NCBI RefSeq assembly: GCF_014190805.1
Contig: NZ_JACHVQ010000002.1
Location: 186,001 to 250,000 of the forward strand
Origin: Flexivirga oryzae
GTDB lineage: Bacteria; Actinomycetota; Actinomycetes; Actinomycetales; Dermatophilaceae
DNA length: 64,000 nt
Reading direction: 5' to 3'
Part shown: positions 24,251 to 33,597 of the stretch, piece by piece
Layout: each line of letters starts with the position of its first letter
How positions within the stretch are numbered: the first letter of the stretch is position 1
Position numbers and translations under genes: made by a program
The notes under the pieces: model-generated
The model's database searches: none
Told to the model about the DNA's origin: nothing
The model's input: only the letters and a program-made list of their open reading frames with translations

Positions 24251-24853
24251 TCAGAGGTGGTCGACGCCCAGGGTGACCGAGCGGTCCGCTTCCTTGGCCA
24301 GCTGGGTGTCGTTGGTGGTGATCAGCACCGAAGCGCCGCGGTCGGCGGCGCGGCGCAACTCGGCGAGGACCTTCTCACGGTTCTCCGCATCGAGCGCGGA
24401 GGTCGGTTCGTCCGCGACGACGATCGCCGGCTCGTCGGCAAGGGCGCGAGCGACCGCGACCCGCTGCCGCTGGCCACCGGAGATCTCGTCGATCAGATGG
24501 TCCGAGATCGAGTCGATCCCCAGACGCTGCAAGGCATTCAGCGCCAGCTCGCTGGCGCGCGAATAGTCCAGGTCACGGGCCACGAGCGGAAGGACGATGT
24601 TCTCCGCGACCGTCAGCGACTCGCTCAGGTCGTAGTCCTGCATCACCACGGCGCAGCGCTCCGGGGGATCGAGCTCGACCGTGCCCTCGACCGGCACCAG
24701 CACCCCTCGGCAGACGTCGACGAGCGCCGACTTCCCACTTCCTGCGTGTCCCGTGACGATCACCACCTCGCCGTCCCCGACCTCCAGCTCCAGTTTGTCG
24801 AAGATGACTGTCCCGTCCGCCGATTCGGCGGTCACGCCCGCCAACCGGATCAT
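24251..24853 (-). CDS. ABC ATPase 2 of the FtsX-permease operon (altered H-loop)
   Basis: A 200-residue ATPase of the MacB/LolD type, almost only the catalytic core. Walker A GHAGSGKS (near residue 35), Q-loop VVMQD, signature ISGGQRQR, Walker B IVVADEP and D-loop SALD are intact. The switch His normally found in VTHD is replaced: the segment reads ITTNDTQLA, with Asn in the His position. Its ATG overlaps the stop of the preceding ATPase gene by four bases. Last gene of the operon. It probably pairs with the preceding ATPase, whose defects are complementary. Cargo unknown. Confidence 0.88.
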   Translation of the reverse strand: MIRLAGVTAESADGTVIFDKLELEVGDGEVVIVTGHAGSGKSALVDVCRGVLVPVEGTVELDPPERCAVVMQDYDLSESLTVAENIVLPLVARDLDYSRASELALNALQRLGIDSISDHLIDEISGGQRQRVAVARALADEPAIVVADEPTSALDAENREKVLAELRRAADRGASVLITTNDTQLAKEADRSVTLGVDHL

Positions 24854-25704
24854 GCGCGGTCACCGCCGTTCGTCCGCCGCACGATGAAGGTGTCGGCGTC
24901 CTCACCCGGTCGGATGCTGACCGCCGTGCCGTTCGGGAACTGCCCGAGGATGTCGTCCGGGAGGGGTATGCCGTCGTCACGCACCATCACGTGCGTGTTC
25001 CCGCCGCGCGCGTCCATGCGGATCCGCCCGTCACGGATCGTGATGACGCGCGCGTCCAGGGCGGTCGCCACGTCCAGGTCGTGCGTCACCGCGATCACCG
25101 TCGTCCCCAGCTCCGCGTTGACCCGCAGGACGGCGTCGGTGACGGCTCGTACCGCAGGCCCGGCGAGACTGCTCGTCGGCTCGTCGGCGAGCAGCACCGA
25201 CGGCTTGGTCACGATGGTCGCCGCGATCGCGGTCAGCTGCCGCGCCGCAGCTGAAATCGACTGCACCGGCTGGGGCCTCAGCTCCGGCTCCAACCCGACG
25301 ATGTCGAGCGCCGCGTCCACGTCGATGCGGTCACGCAGCCGATCCGGCCAGCCGAGTTCGACGTTCTGCCGCACGGTCAGGTAGGGCAACAGGTTCTTGC
25401 TCACATCCTGCAGCAGTACGGCGAAGTCGGTCGCGCGGGCCTGATCCAGCCGCCCGGCCCCTGTTGCGCTCAACTCGTGACCGGCGAGCCGCACGCGGCC
25501 GGCACTCGGGGTGGTGAGCCCGGCCAGGACGCTGAGCAGGGTGGATTTCCCGGCACCGGACGGGCCCACCAGCGCCACGATCTCGCCCTCCTGCACCGTG
25601 AGATTCACCCCGGACAGCGCGGCGACGTCATGCCCTTCGACGCTGTAGATCTGGACCAGCCCCTCGACACTGACGATGGGTCTGCCGTGCTCCATGACGG
25701 TCAT
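24850..25704 (-). CDS. ABC ATPase 1 of the FtsX-permease operon (degenerate signature)
   Basis: A 284-residue ATPase of the MacB/LolD type with a C-terminal extension of about 60 residues that ATPase 2 lacks. Walker A GPSGAGKS (near residue 46), Q-loop VLLQD, Walker B VLLADEP and H-loop VTHD are intact. The signature LSGGQ is replaced by ISAAA (in QSISAAARQ) and the D-loop Asp by Ala (SSLA in place of SALD). The ATG at 25704 overlaps the stop of permease 4 of the operon (ATGA). The open frame reaches 25869 but that part overlaps the permease gene. Likely forms an asymmetric heterodimer with the next ATPase. Confidence 0.88.
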   Translation of the reverse strand: MTVMEHGRPIVSVEGLVQIYSVEGHDVAALSGVNLTVQEGEIVALVGPSGAGKSTLLSVLAGLTTPSAGRVRLAGHELSATGAGRLDQARATDFAVLLQDVSKNLLPYLTVRQNVELGWPDRLRDRIDVDAALDIVGLEPELRPQPVQSISAAARQLTAIAATIVTKPSVLLADEPTSSLAGPAVRAVTDAVLRVNAELGTTVIAVTHDLDVATALDARVITIRDGRIRMDARGGNTHVMVRDDGIPLPDDILGQFPNGTAVSIRPGEDADTFIVRRTNGGDRA

Positions 25705-28349
25705 GCCGTCCTCCTTCTCTGACTGCGGCCGGCCGCTCGCGCCAGCCTCATCCCCAACCCTGCTCCGACGAGCGCCAGCAGCAGGATCAACCCGGCTGCT
25801 GCGAACGATCCTGCGTGCCACTGGAATCCGGTCCGCGTGACCGGCGCGTCCGGCGGTGTCGACCACCACAGCATCGTCTGGCCGGTCAGCCAGGCGGCCA
25901 GCGGTGCCGTCAGCGCTCCGATCACGCTGCCCAGCAGCGTCAGCACCGCGAACTCCGCCACCGTGGCACGACGCAGCAACGCATCCGAAACTCCCCCGGT
26001 TCGAAGCGCCCGCAGGTCGCGGCGGCGCTCGGCACGGGACGCAACTGCCACCAGCACGACGCTGACCAGCGCGGCGAGCACCGACAGCGCCGACACGACG
26101 ATACTCAGCCGCATCGCCCAGGCGGTCGCCGTCGCGTCATACCCCGCACGCACCTGCGTGCTCGTCTGCACCTGGGCGGACGCGAACCCGGCCTTCCGCA
26201 GCGCGGCCCCCAACCGGGCGAGCTGCTTCGGGTCCTCGGTGGCCGAGAACACTTGGAACGACACGTTGTCCTGCCGGTCGCCCACTCGCAGCATCGTCGC
26301 CAGGTTGACCACGATCGTCCGCGCACCCGCACCCGGGATGTATGGCGCGCCGCCGACGACCCGATAGCCGCCGTCGGCATCGGCCATCGTCGGCGCCGAA
26401 ACCGTCGATCCCGCAGCGGCACTCGTCGTCCACCATGGTGCCAACGCGTTCGGCCGAGACGCAGGACCGCCCCGCTCCAGCGCGGCCCACGGCACCTGGC
26501 TCGGCAGTCCCGTGCGCGCGCCGATGCGCGCCAGGTCGGCCGGCAGCACTCCGAGGACCGCGTTGCTCGTCGGCGTCGAGGAATTGATCTGCACGGCCGG
26601 AGTGAAACGGCGATGCTGCGGGTCGATCGAGTCCACGGCGTCGATCAGGGACTGCCCGTCAACGGTCCCGGACCCCACGATCGCCCGGACGACGGCGGCC
26701 GACCCGAGGTCCGAGGCGGTGCGTGCTGCCCGATTGTCAGCCCCTCGTGCGAATTCACTCACGCTCAGGGTGAGCAGCGCCGAGGTGATGATGAGGGTCG
26801 CGACCGCCGTCACGGTGCCCGCCCGCCGGCCCAACTGCGCGATCGCCAGCGCTGCGGCGGCGCGCCGGCGAGCGAGCAGGAACCGCACGAGCCACGCCGC
26901 GGCGGGCGCCAGCAACGCCCCGACGACGAGCGCGACGAGCCCGGCGAGGAGCACCGGCGTCACCTGCACCGGCGCCCCGGTCAGGCTCCTGGTCGCGGTC
27001 AGCACCACACCGACCAGGCACACACTCGCCAGCACCGCTGCCGGCGTGGACACCAAGAGCCCGCGACGACGCACGGGACGCGACCGCAACAGCGTGCCGA
27101 TCGGCTCCCTCGCCATCAGCCACCAGCATCCGACCCACACCGCGGCGACGAGCGATGCGACCGCCGCCGCGGCCCAGATCGAGGTCCAATTCCATGCTGT
27201 GTGAACGCTTCCCGGCAACCAGGTGCGCCGGACGAGTTCGTCGACGGCATACGCGAGAGCGAGGCCGGCCACCGAGCCCAGCACCCAGGACGGCAGCAGG
27301 TCGGCGGCACCCAGCCGCACCACGCCCGCGCTGCCGTTGCCGCGCATCTTCAGCACCGCTGCCTCGCCGCGGCGCACCGTCGCCAGATACGTCGACACCT
27401 GCACGAGCAGGATCAACAACACCAGAAGGAGCTGCAGCAACAGGTAGGGCAGGATCTGACCGACCTGACGAAGATCGGTGCGGGTGTCGGCATAGACCGT
27501 GGACAACGGTTCGGTGACGTCGGCGTCGGTGCCCAGGCGCTTCGTGGTTGCGCGCAGACCCGCCACCGCGCGAGCGAGGCTGTCGGGCCCGACGTGGTCC
27601 ACCCGTATCGGATAACCCACCGTGTTGTAGATGCCGCTCCAGCTGATGTCCGGGGAGGTGTCGTTGCCCTTCGGCACCGGTGTCACCGGTGGATGACCCG
27701 CGAACGTCGCGTCCGCGGTCAGCCAGGTGGCGCCGGGTTGCGCCGGGCTGCCGTCGCCGTTGTACGCCGCGACGTGCTGGCCGCCCCAGAACGGGTCGTT
27801 CGCTCGCGCCGTGAAGACGCCGACCACTGTCAGCTGCTTCTGTGGATTGAGATCCTCCCAGAGCGAGTAGTCGCCGATCCCCTTGACGGTCAGGCGTTCT
27901 CCGAGTCGAAGGCTCGGATTGATGACGGCCTGCAGTTGTGCGCTGGAGACCATGATCTCGTTGCGCGCGGTCGGGCAGCGGCCCGCGACGACGTGCACGT
28001 GCGCGCAACCCGCCACCGCGAACTGTAACCGTACGATGGTGCGTCGTCGCGGCCAGGAGATCACGGTCGTCCGCGAGTCGATCGGCGGGCCGGTCACCGC
28101 GCGCACCCGTGGATCGACCTTCCGCCGGATCGATGCCATGGACAGGTCGGCACCCTCGCGGTAGCGATACTGGATCTGCAAGCTCGCGGGGCCCAGCGAG
28201 TGCGTATGGAACGCGACCAGTGCCGACCGGAACGATCGGGTCAGCAACGGATCCGCCGCGGCGACGGCGACGAGCAGGCACACGGTGACGGTGAAGAGCA
28301 GCGACTGCCCTCGCCTCGACCGCCGCGCCACCGTTGCGAGCCGGGTCAC
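25701..28349 (-). CDS. FtsX/MacB-type ABC permease, fourth tandem paralogue
   Basis: An 882-residue membrane protein. One N-terminal helix (near 17-35) is followed by an extracytoplasmic domain of about 270 residues, six helices in the middle, a second extracytoplasmic domain of about 190 residues, and three C-terminal helices: ten membrane segments, the layout of FtsX-type permeases with two outer domains. CAHVHVVAGRCP carries the Cys pair shared by the paralogues. The cytoplasmic loops RRGEAAVLKMRGNG and RRRDLRALRTGG are the likely ATPase-contact regions. The GTG at 28349 overlaps the stop of the preceding permease (GTGA). Most similar to the neighbouring copy at 28346-31021. Confidence 0.87.
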   Translation of the reverse strand: MTRLATVARRSRRGQSLLFTVTVCLLVAVAAADPLLTRSFRSALVAFHTHSLGPASLQIQYRYREGADLSMASIRRKVDPRVRAVTGPPIDSRTTVISWPRRRTIVRLQFAVAGCAHVHVVAGRCPTARNEIMVSSAQLQAVINPSLRLGERLTVKGIGDYSLWEDLNPQKQLTVVGVFTARANDPFWGGQHVAAYNGDGSPAQPGATWLTADATFAGHPPVTPVPKGNDTSPDISWSGIYNTVGYPIRVDHVGPDSLARAVAGLRATTKRLGTDADVTEPLSTVYADTRTDLRQVGQILPYLLLQLLLVLLILLVQVSTYLATVRRGEAAVLKMRGNGSAGVVRLGAADLLPSWVLGSVAGLALAYAVDELVRRTWLPGSVHTAWNWTSIWAAAAVASLVAAVWVGCWWLMAREPIGTLLRSRPVRRRGLLVSTPAAVLASVCLVGVVLTATRSLTGAPVQVTPVLLAGLVALVVGALLAPAAAWLVRFLLARRRAAAALAIAQLGRRAGTVTAVATLIITSALLTLSVSEFARGADNRAARTASDLGSAAVVRAIVGSGTVDGQSLIDAVDSIDPQHRRFTPAVQINSSTPTSNAVLGVLPADLARIGARTGLPSQVPWAALERGGPASRPNALAPWWTTSAAAGSTVSAPTMADADGGYRVVGGAPYIPGAGARTIVVNLATMLRVGDRQDNVSFQVFSATEDPKQLARLGAALRKAGFASAQVQTSTQVRAGYDATATAWAMRLSIVVSALSVLAALVSVVLVAVASRAERRRDLRALRTGGVSDALLRRATVAEFAVLTLLGSVIGALTAPLAAWLTGQTMLWWSTPPDAPVTRTGFQWHAGSFAAAGLILLLALVGAGLGMRLARAAGRSQRRRTA

Positions 28350-31021
28350 GTCTGCTCGCTCCCCACGGCGGGCGCGGGCCCGGTGACGGCCGTGCGACGC
28401 CTTCTCCCCCGGTGCTGGTCCGCCGACCGAGCCAGTCGCACCCCGAACGCCGCTCCCACCAGCCCCAACAGGACGATCAGGACGATCGCTGCGAGTCCGC
28501 CGGCGTGCCACTGGAACCCTGTCCGCGTGACCGGCTCCGCCGGTGGGGTCGACCACCAGAGCATCGTCGGTCCGGTCAGCCACGCCGCCAGGGGTGCGGT
28601 GAGTGCTCCGATCACGCTGCCCATCAGCGCGAGCAGGACGAACTCCCCCACCGTCGCTCGTCGCAGCACGACACGCTGCACTCCTCCGGTCCGCAGCGCG
28701 CGCAGGTCCCGGCGCCGGTCGGCCCGGGAAGCCACCGCCACGAGCACGACGCTGGTCAGCGCCGCCAGCAGTGAGAGCGCGGACACCACGATGCTGAGGT
28801 TCATCGCCCACGCGGTTGCGGTGGCGTCATACCCAGCACGCACCTGCTGCGCGGTCTGCACGTCGCTCGACGCGAAACCCGCACGGCGCAACGCCGCATC
28901 GAGTCGCGCCAGCTGTTTCGGATCCTGGGTCGCGGAGAAGACCTGATAGGTGACGTTGACGACCCGATCGCCCGCCGCCAGCATCTTGTGCAGGTCGACG
29001 ACGATCGTCCGGTCCGCCGCTCCCGGGATGTATGGCGCGACGCCGACGACCCGGAAATCACCGTCGACGTTCGCCATCGTCGGCGCCGAAACCGTCGACC
29101 CGACAGTGCCGCTCGTCGTCCAGGAGGCGACCAGGGCCGCGGGGGCACCGCTCGACTTCCCCTGCAGCGCGGACCAGTCCACCGGCTCCTTGAGCCCGGT
29201 GCGCGCGCCGATGCGCTCCATGTCGGACGGGATGACCCCGAGGGTCGCGTTGCTCGTCGGCGTCGAGGAGTTGATCTCGACGGCGGGTGTGAAGACCCGG
29301 TGCCTCGGGTCGACGGAGTTGACCGCCTTGGTCAGCGATCGACCACTGACCGTCGTCGTGCCGACGGTCGCGTGGACCACCGCCGTCGCACCCACGTCGG
29401 CCGCGCTGCGTGCAGCGCGGTTGTCCGCACCACGGACGAAAACGCTCACGCTGAGCGTCAACAGCGCGGAGGTGATGATGAGCGTCGTCACGGCGATCAC
29501 CACGCCGGCACGGCGGCCGAGCTGTGCGACGGCGAGGCCGGCCGCGGCGCGCCGGCGGGCGAGCAAACGCCGCACCAGCCACGCGGCGACCGGGGCGAGC
29601 AGCACGCTCACGACGATCGCCACGAACCCGGCCAGCAGCACCGGCGTCACCTGCACCGGAGCCCCGGTCAGGCTCTTGGTCGCGGTCAGCACCACACCGA
29701 CCAGGCACAACGCGGCAAGGACCGCGGCCGGGGTCGACAGCCGCGCACCTCGTCGCCGGGGCGGCCTGGCGCGTAGCAGGGAGCTGATCGACGCGCGCGC
29801 CATCGTCCACCAGCACAGGAACCACACGACCGCGACGAGCAGCGCCATGGCGAGCGCTGCGCACACTGCGATCCAGTTCCATTGCGCCGCAACGCTGCCC
29901 GGCAGCCACAGATGCCGGACGAGACCGTCCACCACATACGCGAGGCCGAGACCCGCCACGACGCCGACGATCGCGGCGGGCAGGAACTCCTGCGCGCCCA
30001 GCCGGACGACTCCGCCGGTGCCGTTGCCACGCATCTTCAGCACGGCCGCCTCACCGCGCCGCACCGTCGCGACGTAGGACGTGACCTGCACCAGCAGGAT
30101 CAACAGCACGACCCCGAGCTGCACCAGCAGGAAGGGCACGATCTGCCCCACCTGGCGCAGATCGCCACGGGTCGCGTCATACACCGAGGACAGGGCCTCG
30201 ATGACGTTGGCGTTGTCCCCGATGTTGTGCTGTGTCTTCGCGAGTCCGGGCTGTGCGGCGGCGAGGGTGTCCGGCGCGAGCTTCGAGGTCAGCACCGGGA
30301 ACTGGACCGCTCGTGCGACGCCGCTCCAGTCCGTCGGTGAACCGGACTGCGGGGTCGGCTGCGCACTGAACGTGGCGCTGTCGGTGAGCCAATACTCGGA
30401 GGGACCGGGCATCGCCGGAGGCGGCGGTGGCGGGGTGTATGCCGCGACGGCCGCGCCGCCCCAGAAGCTGTCCGAGCTGGACGCCGTGAAGATGCCGACC
30501 AGCCGCATCGTCTTGTGCGGGTTCAGTTTCGGCGGGACCGCCGGGTCGGCACCCACGACCGGCAGCGCCGCACCGACCTTCAGCGTCGCGGCGTCGCCGG
30601 CGGCAACCGCCGCGCTGGAGATCATCACCTCGTTGCGTGCTTGCGGGCAGCGGCCCTCGACGATGTGCACGTGCGCGCACTGGTCCTGCGTCGACTGGAT
30701 GCGCACCTGCACACCGGCAGTCGCCGATGACGCGACCGCGGCGGTCGAGGCGATCCCGGCACCGGTCACCGCGCGCACCCGCGGGTCGAGCGCCGCACGC
30801 AGCCGGCCGATCGAAAGTGCCTGCGGACCGCCCGTCTGGAGCACGACCTGGCTCCCCGAAACGCCTTGTGCCTGCTCGTGGAACGTCACCAACGAGTGGC
30901 TGAACGACCGGGTCAACAACGGATCGACCGCAGCGGTCGCCACCAACAGACACACCGTCACCGCGAAGAGGATCGTGTGTCCGAAGCGGTGCCGCCGTGC
31001 AATGGTCGCCAGGCCCGTCAT
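28346..31021 (-). CDS. FtsX/MacB-type ABC permease, third tandem paralogue
   Basis: An 891-residue paralogue with the same plan of ten membrane segments and two large outer domains. The Cys pair lies in CAHVHIVEGRCP; the coupling segments are RRGEAAVLKMRGNG and RRRDLRALRTGG. Long stretches around GAPVQVTPVLLAG, LIITSALLTLSV and INSSTPTSNA are identical or nearly so to the downstream paralogue, indicating a comparatively recent duplication. It differs by a Pro-rich insert (PPPPPPAMPG, near residue 200) in the first outer domain. ATG overlaps the stop of the preceding permease by four bases. Confidence 0.87.
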   Translation of the reverse strand: MTGLATIARRHRFGHTILFAVTVCLLVATAAVDPLLTRSFSHSLVTFHEQAQGVSGSQVVLQTGGPQALSIGRLRAALDPRVRAVTGAGIASTAAVASSATAGVQVRIQSTQDQCAHVHIVEGRCPQARNEVMISSAAVAAGDAATLKVGAALPVVGADPAVPPKLNPHKTMRLVGIFTASSSDSFWGGAAVAAYTPPPPPPAMPGPSEYWLTDSATFSAQPTPQSGSPTDWSGVARAVQFPVLTSKLAPDTLAAAQPGLAKTQHNIGDNANVIEALSSVYDATRGDLRQVGQIVPFLLVQLGVVLLILLVQVTSYVATVRRGEAAVLKMRGNGTGGVVRLGAQEFLPAAIVGVVAGLGLAYVVDGLVRHLWLPGSVAAQWNWIAVCAALAMALLVAVVWFLCWWTMARASISSLLRARPPRRRGARLSTPAAVLAALCLVGVVLTATKSLTGAPVQVTPVLLAGFVAIVVSVLLAPVAAWLVRRLLARRRAAAGLAVAQLGRRAGVVIAVTTLIITSALLTLSVSVFVRGADNRAARSAADVGATAVVHATVGTTTVSGRSLTKAVNSVDPRHRVFTPAVEINSSTPTSNATLGVIPSDMERIGARTGLKEPVDWSALQGKSSGAPAALVASWTTSGTVGSTVSAPTMANVDGDFRVVGVAPYIPGAADRTIVVDLHKMLAAGDRVVNVTYQVFSATQDPKQLARLDAALRRAGFASSDVQTAQQVRAGYDATATAWAMNLSIVVSALSLLAALTSVVLVAVASRADRRRDLRALRTGGVQRVVLRRATVGEFVLLALMGSVIGALTAPLAAWLTGPTMLWWSTPPAEPVTRTGFQWHAGGLAAIVLIVLLGLVGAAFGVRLARSADQHRGRRRRTAVTGPAPAVGSEQT

Positions 31022-33597
31022 GCCGTCGTGTCCATCCTTCCCTGCCGAAGCTCCGTCGAACGTGCTTGCCGCACACCGAATCCGACGCCGACCAGCGCCA
31101 GCAGGACGATCAGTCCCACCGCACTGAGAACACCGCTGCGCCACTCGAATCCGGTCCTGGTGACCGCCTGCGCCGGAGGGTTCGACCACCACAGCATGGT
31201 CGGTCCGGTCAGCCACGCGGCGACCGGTGCGGTCAGCGCTCCCACGAGGCTACCGAGCACGCCCAGCAGCACGAACTCCCGGACCGTTGCCGAACGGACG
31301 ACCCGATGCGAGACACCGCCGGTCTGCAGCGTGCGCAGGTCGCGGCGCCGGTCCGCACGCGAAGCCACGGCGACCAGCACCACGCTGGTCAGCGCCGCAA
31401 GCACTGCGAGCACCGACACGACGATGCTCAGGTTCATCGCCCACGCGGTCGCTGTGGCGTCGTACCCGGCGCGCACCTGCTGCACCGTCCGGACGTCGAT
31501 GCCCTTGAAGCCGACCCGCTCCAGGGCCTGGCGCAGCGCTGCCAGCCGGTGCGGGTCGCGGGTCACGGAGAAGACCTCGAACGACACGTCGTCGGTGCGG
31601 TCGCCGGCGCGCAACATCGTCGGCAGGTCCACGACGATCGTGTTGGCCCCCGCCCCCGGGATGTATGGCGCAGCACCCGCGACCCGGAACTGGCCATCCA
31701 TGTCGGCCATCGTCGGTGCTGGAACCGACGATCCGACAGCGCTTTTCGTCGTCCAGGAGGACACCAGCGCGTTGGGCACCGACACCCAGCCCCCGCTCCC
31801 GATCGCCGACCACGGCACCGGGTCGGTGAGCCCCGTGCGCAACCCGATGCGCTCCATGTCGGCGGGGACGACACCGAGCGTGGCGTTGCTGTCCGATGTC
31901 GCGGCGGCAATCTTCACGGCGGGCGTGAATTCGCGCCGGGTGGGATCGGCGGACCGCACGGCCCGGATCAACGCGCCGGGCTTGACCCACTTCGGGCCGA
32001 GGGTGACGTGCACCAGGGCCGGCGCACCGAGGTCCGCCGCCGTGCGTGCGGCGCGATTGTCCGCCCCGCGAGCGAAGACGCTGACGCTCAGGGTCAGCAG
32101 GGCCGAGGTGATGATCAAGGTGGTCACGGCGGTCACCACACCGGCTCGCCGGCCGAGTTGTGCTACCGCCAACGCCCCGGCGGGACGGCGTCCCCTCAGC
32201 AGGCGGCGTACCAGCCGGCCGGTGACCGGGGCCCAGAGCGCGCCGACGAGGATCGCCACGAAACCGGCGAGCAGCACGGGTGTGACCTGCACCGGCCCCC
32301 CTTTCAAGCTCTTGGTGGCCGTGAGGCCGACCCCGAGCAGGCATGCTGCCGCGACGACCGCGGCCGGCAGCGACAGCCGCGCACCGCGGCGCCGGGGCGG
32401 GCGCGCCCGGGTCAGTGCGCCGATCGGCTCACGCGCCATCCGCCACCAGCACACCAGCCACAGAGCAGCGATGAACAGGGCAGTACCGACCGCCGCCCAC
32501 GCGGACTCCCAATTCCACGACGCCGCAACGTTCCCGGGCAGCCAGGCCCGGCGCACGAGCTCGTCGACGCCGTAGGCGAGAGCGAGTCCACCGACCACCC
32601 CGATCACGCCCGGTGGCAGGAACTCGAGCGCGCCGAGGCGCACCACACCCGCGGTGCCGTTACCGCGCATCTTCAACACCGCTGCCTCACCGCGGCGCAC
32701 CGTCGCGAAGAACGACGTCACCTGCACCAGCAGGATCAGCAGCACGACCCCGAGCTGCACCAGCAGGAAGGGCAGGATGCGGCCGACCTGGTAGACGTCC
32801 TCGGCGGTCGCCCAGTACACGCTGTTCAGGTGCTCGGTGATGTATGCCCGGCCGGACTTCTCCATCGCGCGGGCGCCGGCAGCCGCCGCCTTCAGCGAAT
32901 CAGGCGTCAGGGCAGTGCTTCTCACCGGATAGCTGAGGGACACGGACATCGACGTGGTGCGCCGGACCGTTGCCGTCGTCGCCAGCAGGGTCGCCCCGGA
33001 GGCACTCGAATCCGCATCGAAGTGTGCGATGTCGGTGCCGCGCCAGAAGGAGTCGCGGACCGACATCGTGTAGATGCCCGCGACCCGCACCTGCTGGATG
33101 TGCTTCGGGTCTCCGCCGAGCGAGATCACGGATCCGAGGTGCAGACCTTTCACCGCCTTCCGCGCCGTCTGTCGGGAGACCAGCACCTCGCCGGCCTTCG
33201 CCGGGCAGTGCCCCTGCAGGACGGCGAGGTGGTGGCACTGCCCGGCCGTCGACCGCATCGTGACGGGCACGTCGCCCTGCCGCCAGAAGGAGACCCCGGT
33301 ATGGGACACCACCGGGTCGCCGACCACCTGCCGGACCCGTGGGTCCAGCAACTTGCCCGCCTGGTTCACCGAGGTCGGCTCGTGCCCACCGGTCCGTGCG
33401 GCGCTTCGCGTGGAGATCACGACCTGGCTGCCCGCCACACCCTCGGCGTCGGCGTGGAAGCTCACGACGGCATGGCTGAACGATCGGGTCAGCAACGGAT
33501 CGACCGCAGCGGTTGCCACGAGCAGGCAGACGGCGACCGCGAAGAGCACGGCGTGCCCGATCCGGTGCCGCCGCGCGATGGTCGCAAGGCGGTTCAT
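31018..33597 (-). CDS. FtsX/MacB-type ABC permease, second tandem paralogue
   Basis: An 859-residue paralogue, ten predicted membrane segments. In the first outer domain the Cys pair is kept but the surroundings differ (CHHLAVLQGHCPAKAGEV), so this copy is the most diverged there. The coupling loops RRGEAAVLKMRGNG and RRRDLRTLQTGG are conserved. Overlaps both neighbours by four bases. Outer-domain divergence with conserved membrane and coupling parts suggests that the copies differ in what they bind outside the cell while sharing ATPases. Confidence 0.87.
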   Translation of the reverse strand: MNRLATIARRHRIGHAVLFAVAVCLLVATAAVDPLLTRSFSHAVVSFHADAEGVAGSQVVISTRSAARTGGHEPTSVNQAGKLLDPRVRQVVGDPVVSHTGVSFWRQGDVPVTMRSTAGQCHHLAVLQGHCPAKAGEVLVSRQTARKAVKGLHLGSVISLGGDPKHIQQVRVAGIYTMSVRDSFWRGTDIAHFDADSSASGATLLATTATVRRTTSMSVSLSYPVRSTALTPDSLKAAAAGARAMEKSGRAYITEHLNSVYWATAEDVYQVGRILPFLLVQLGVVLLILLVQVTSFFATVRRGEAAVLKMRGNGTAGVVRLGALEFLPPGVIGVVGGLALAYGVDELVRRAWLPGNVAASWNWESAWAAVGTALFIAALWLVCWWRMAREPIGALTRARPPRRRGARLSLPAAVVAAACLLGVGLTATKSLKGGPVQVTPVLLAGFVAILVGALWAPVTGRLVRRLLRGRRPAGALAVAQLGRRAGVVTAVTTLIITSALLTLSVSVFARGADNRAARTAADLGAPALVHVTLGPKWVKPGALIRAVRSADPTRREFTPAVKIAAATSDSNATLGVVPADMERIGLRTGLTDPVPWSAIGSGGWVSVPNALVSSWTTKSAVGSSVPAPTMADMDGQFRVAGAAPYIPGAGANTIVVDLPTMLRAGDRTDDVSFEVFSVTRDPHRLAALRQALERVGFKGIDVRTVQQVRAGYDATATAWAMNLSIVVSVLAVLAALTSVVLVAVASRADRRRDLRTLQTGGVSHRVVRSATVREFVLLGVLGSLVGALTAPVAAWLTGPTMLWWSNPPAQAVTRTGFEWRSGVLSAVGLIVLLALVGVGFGVRQARSTELRQGRMDTTA

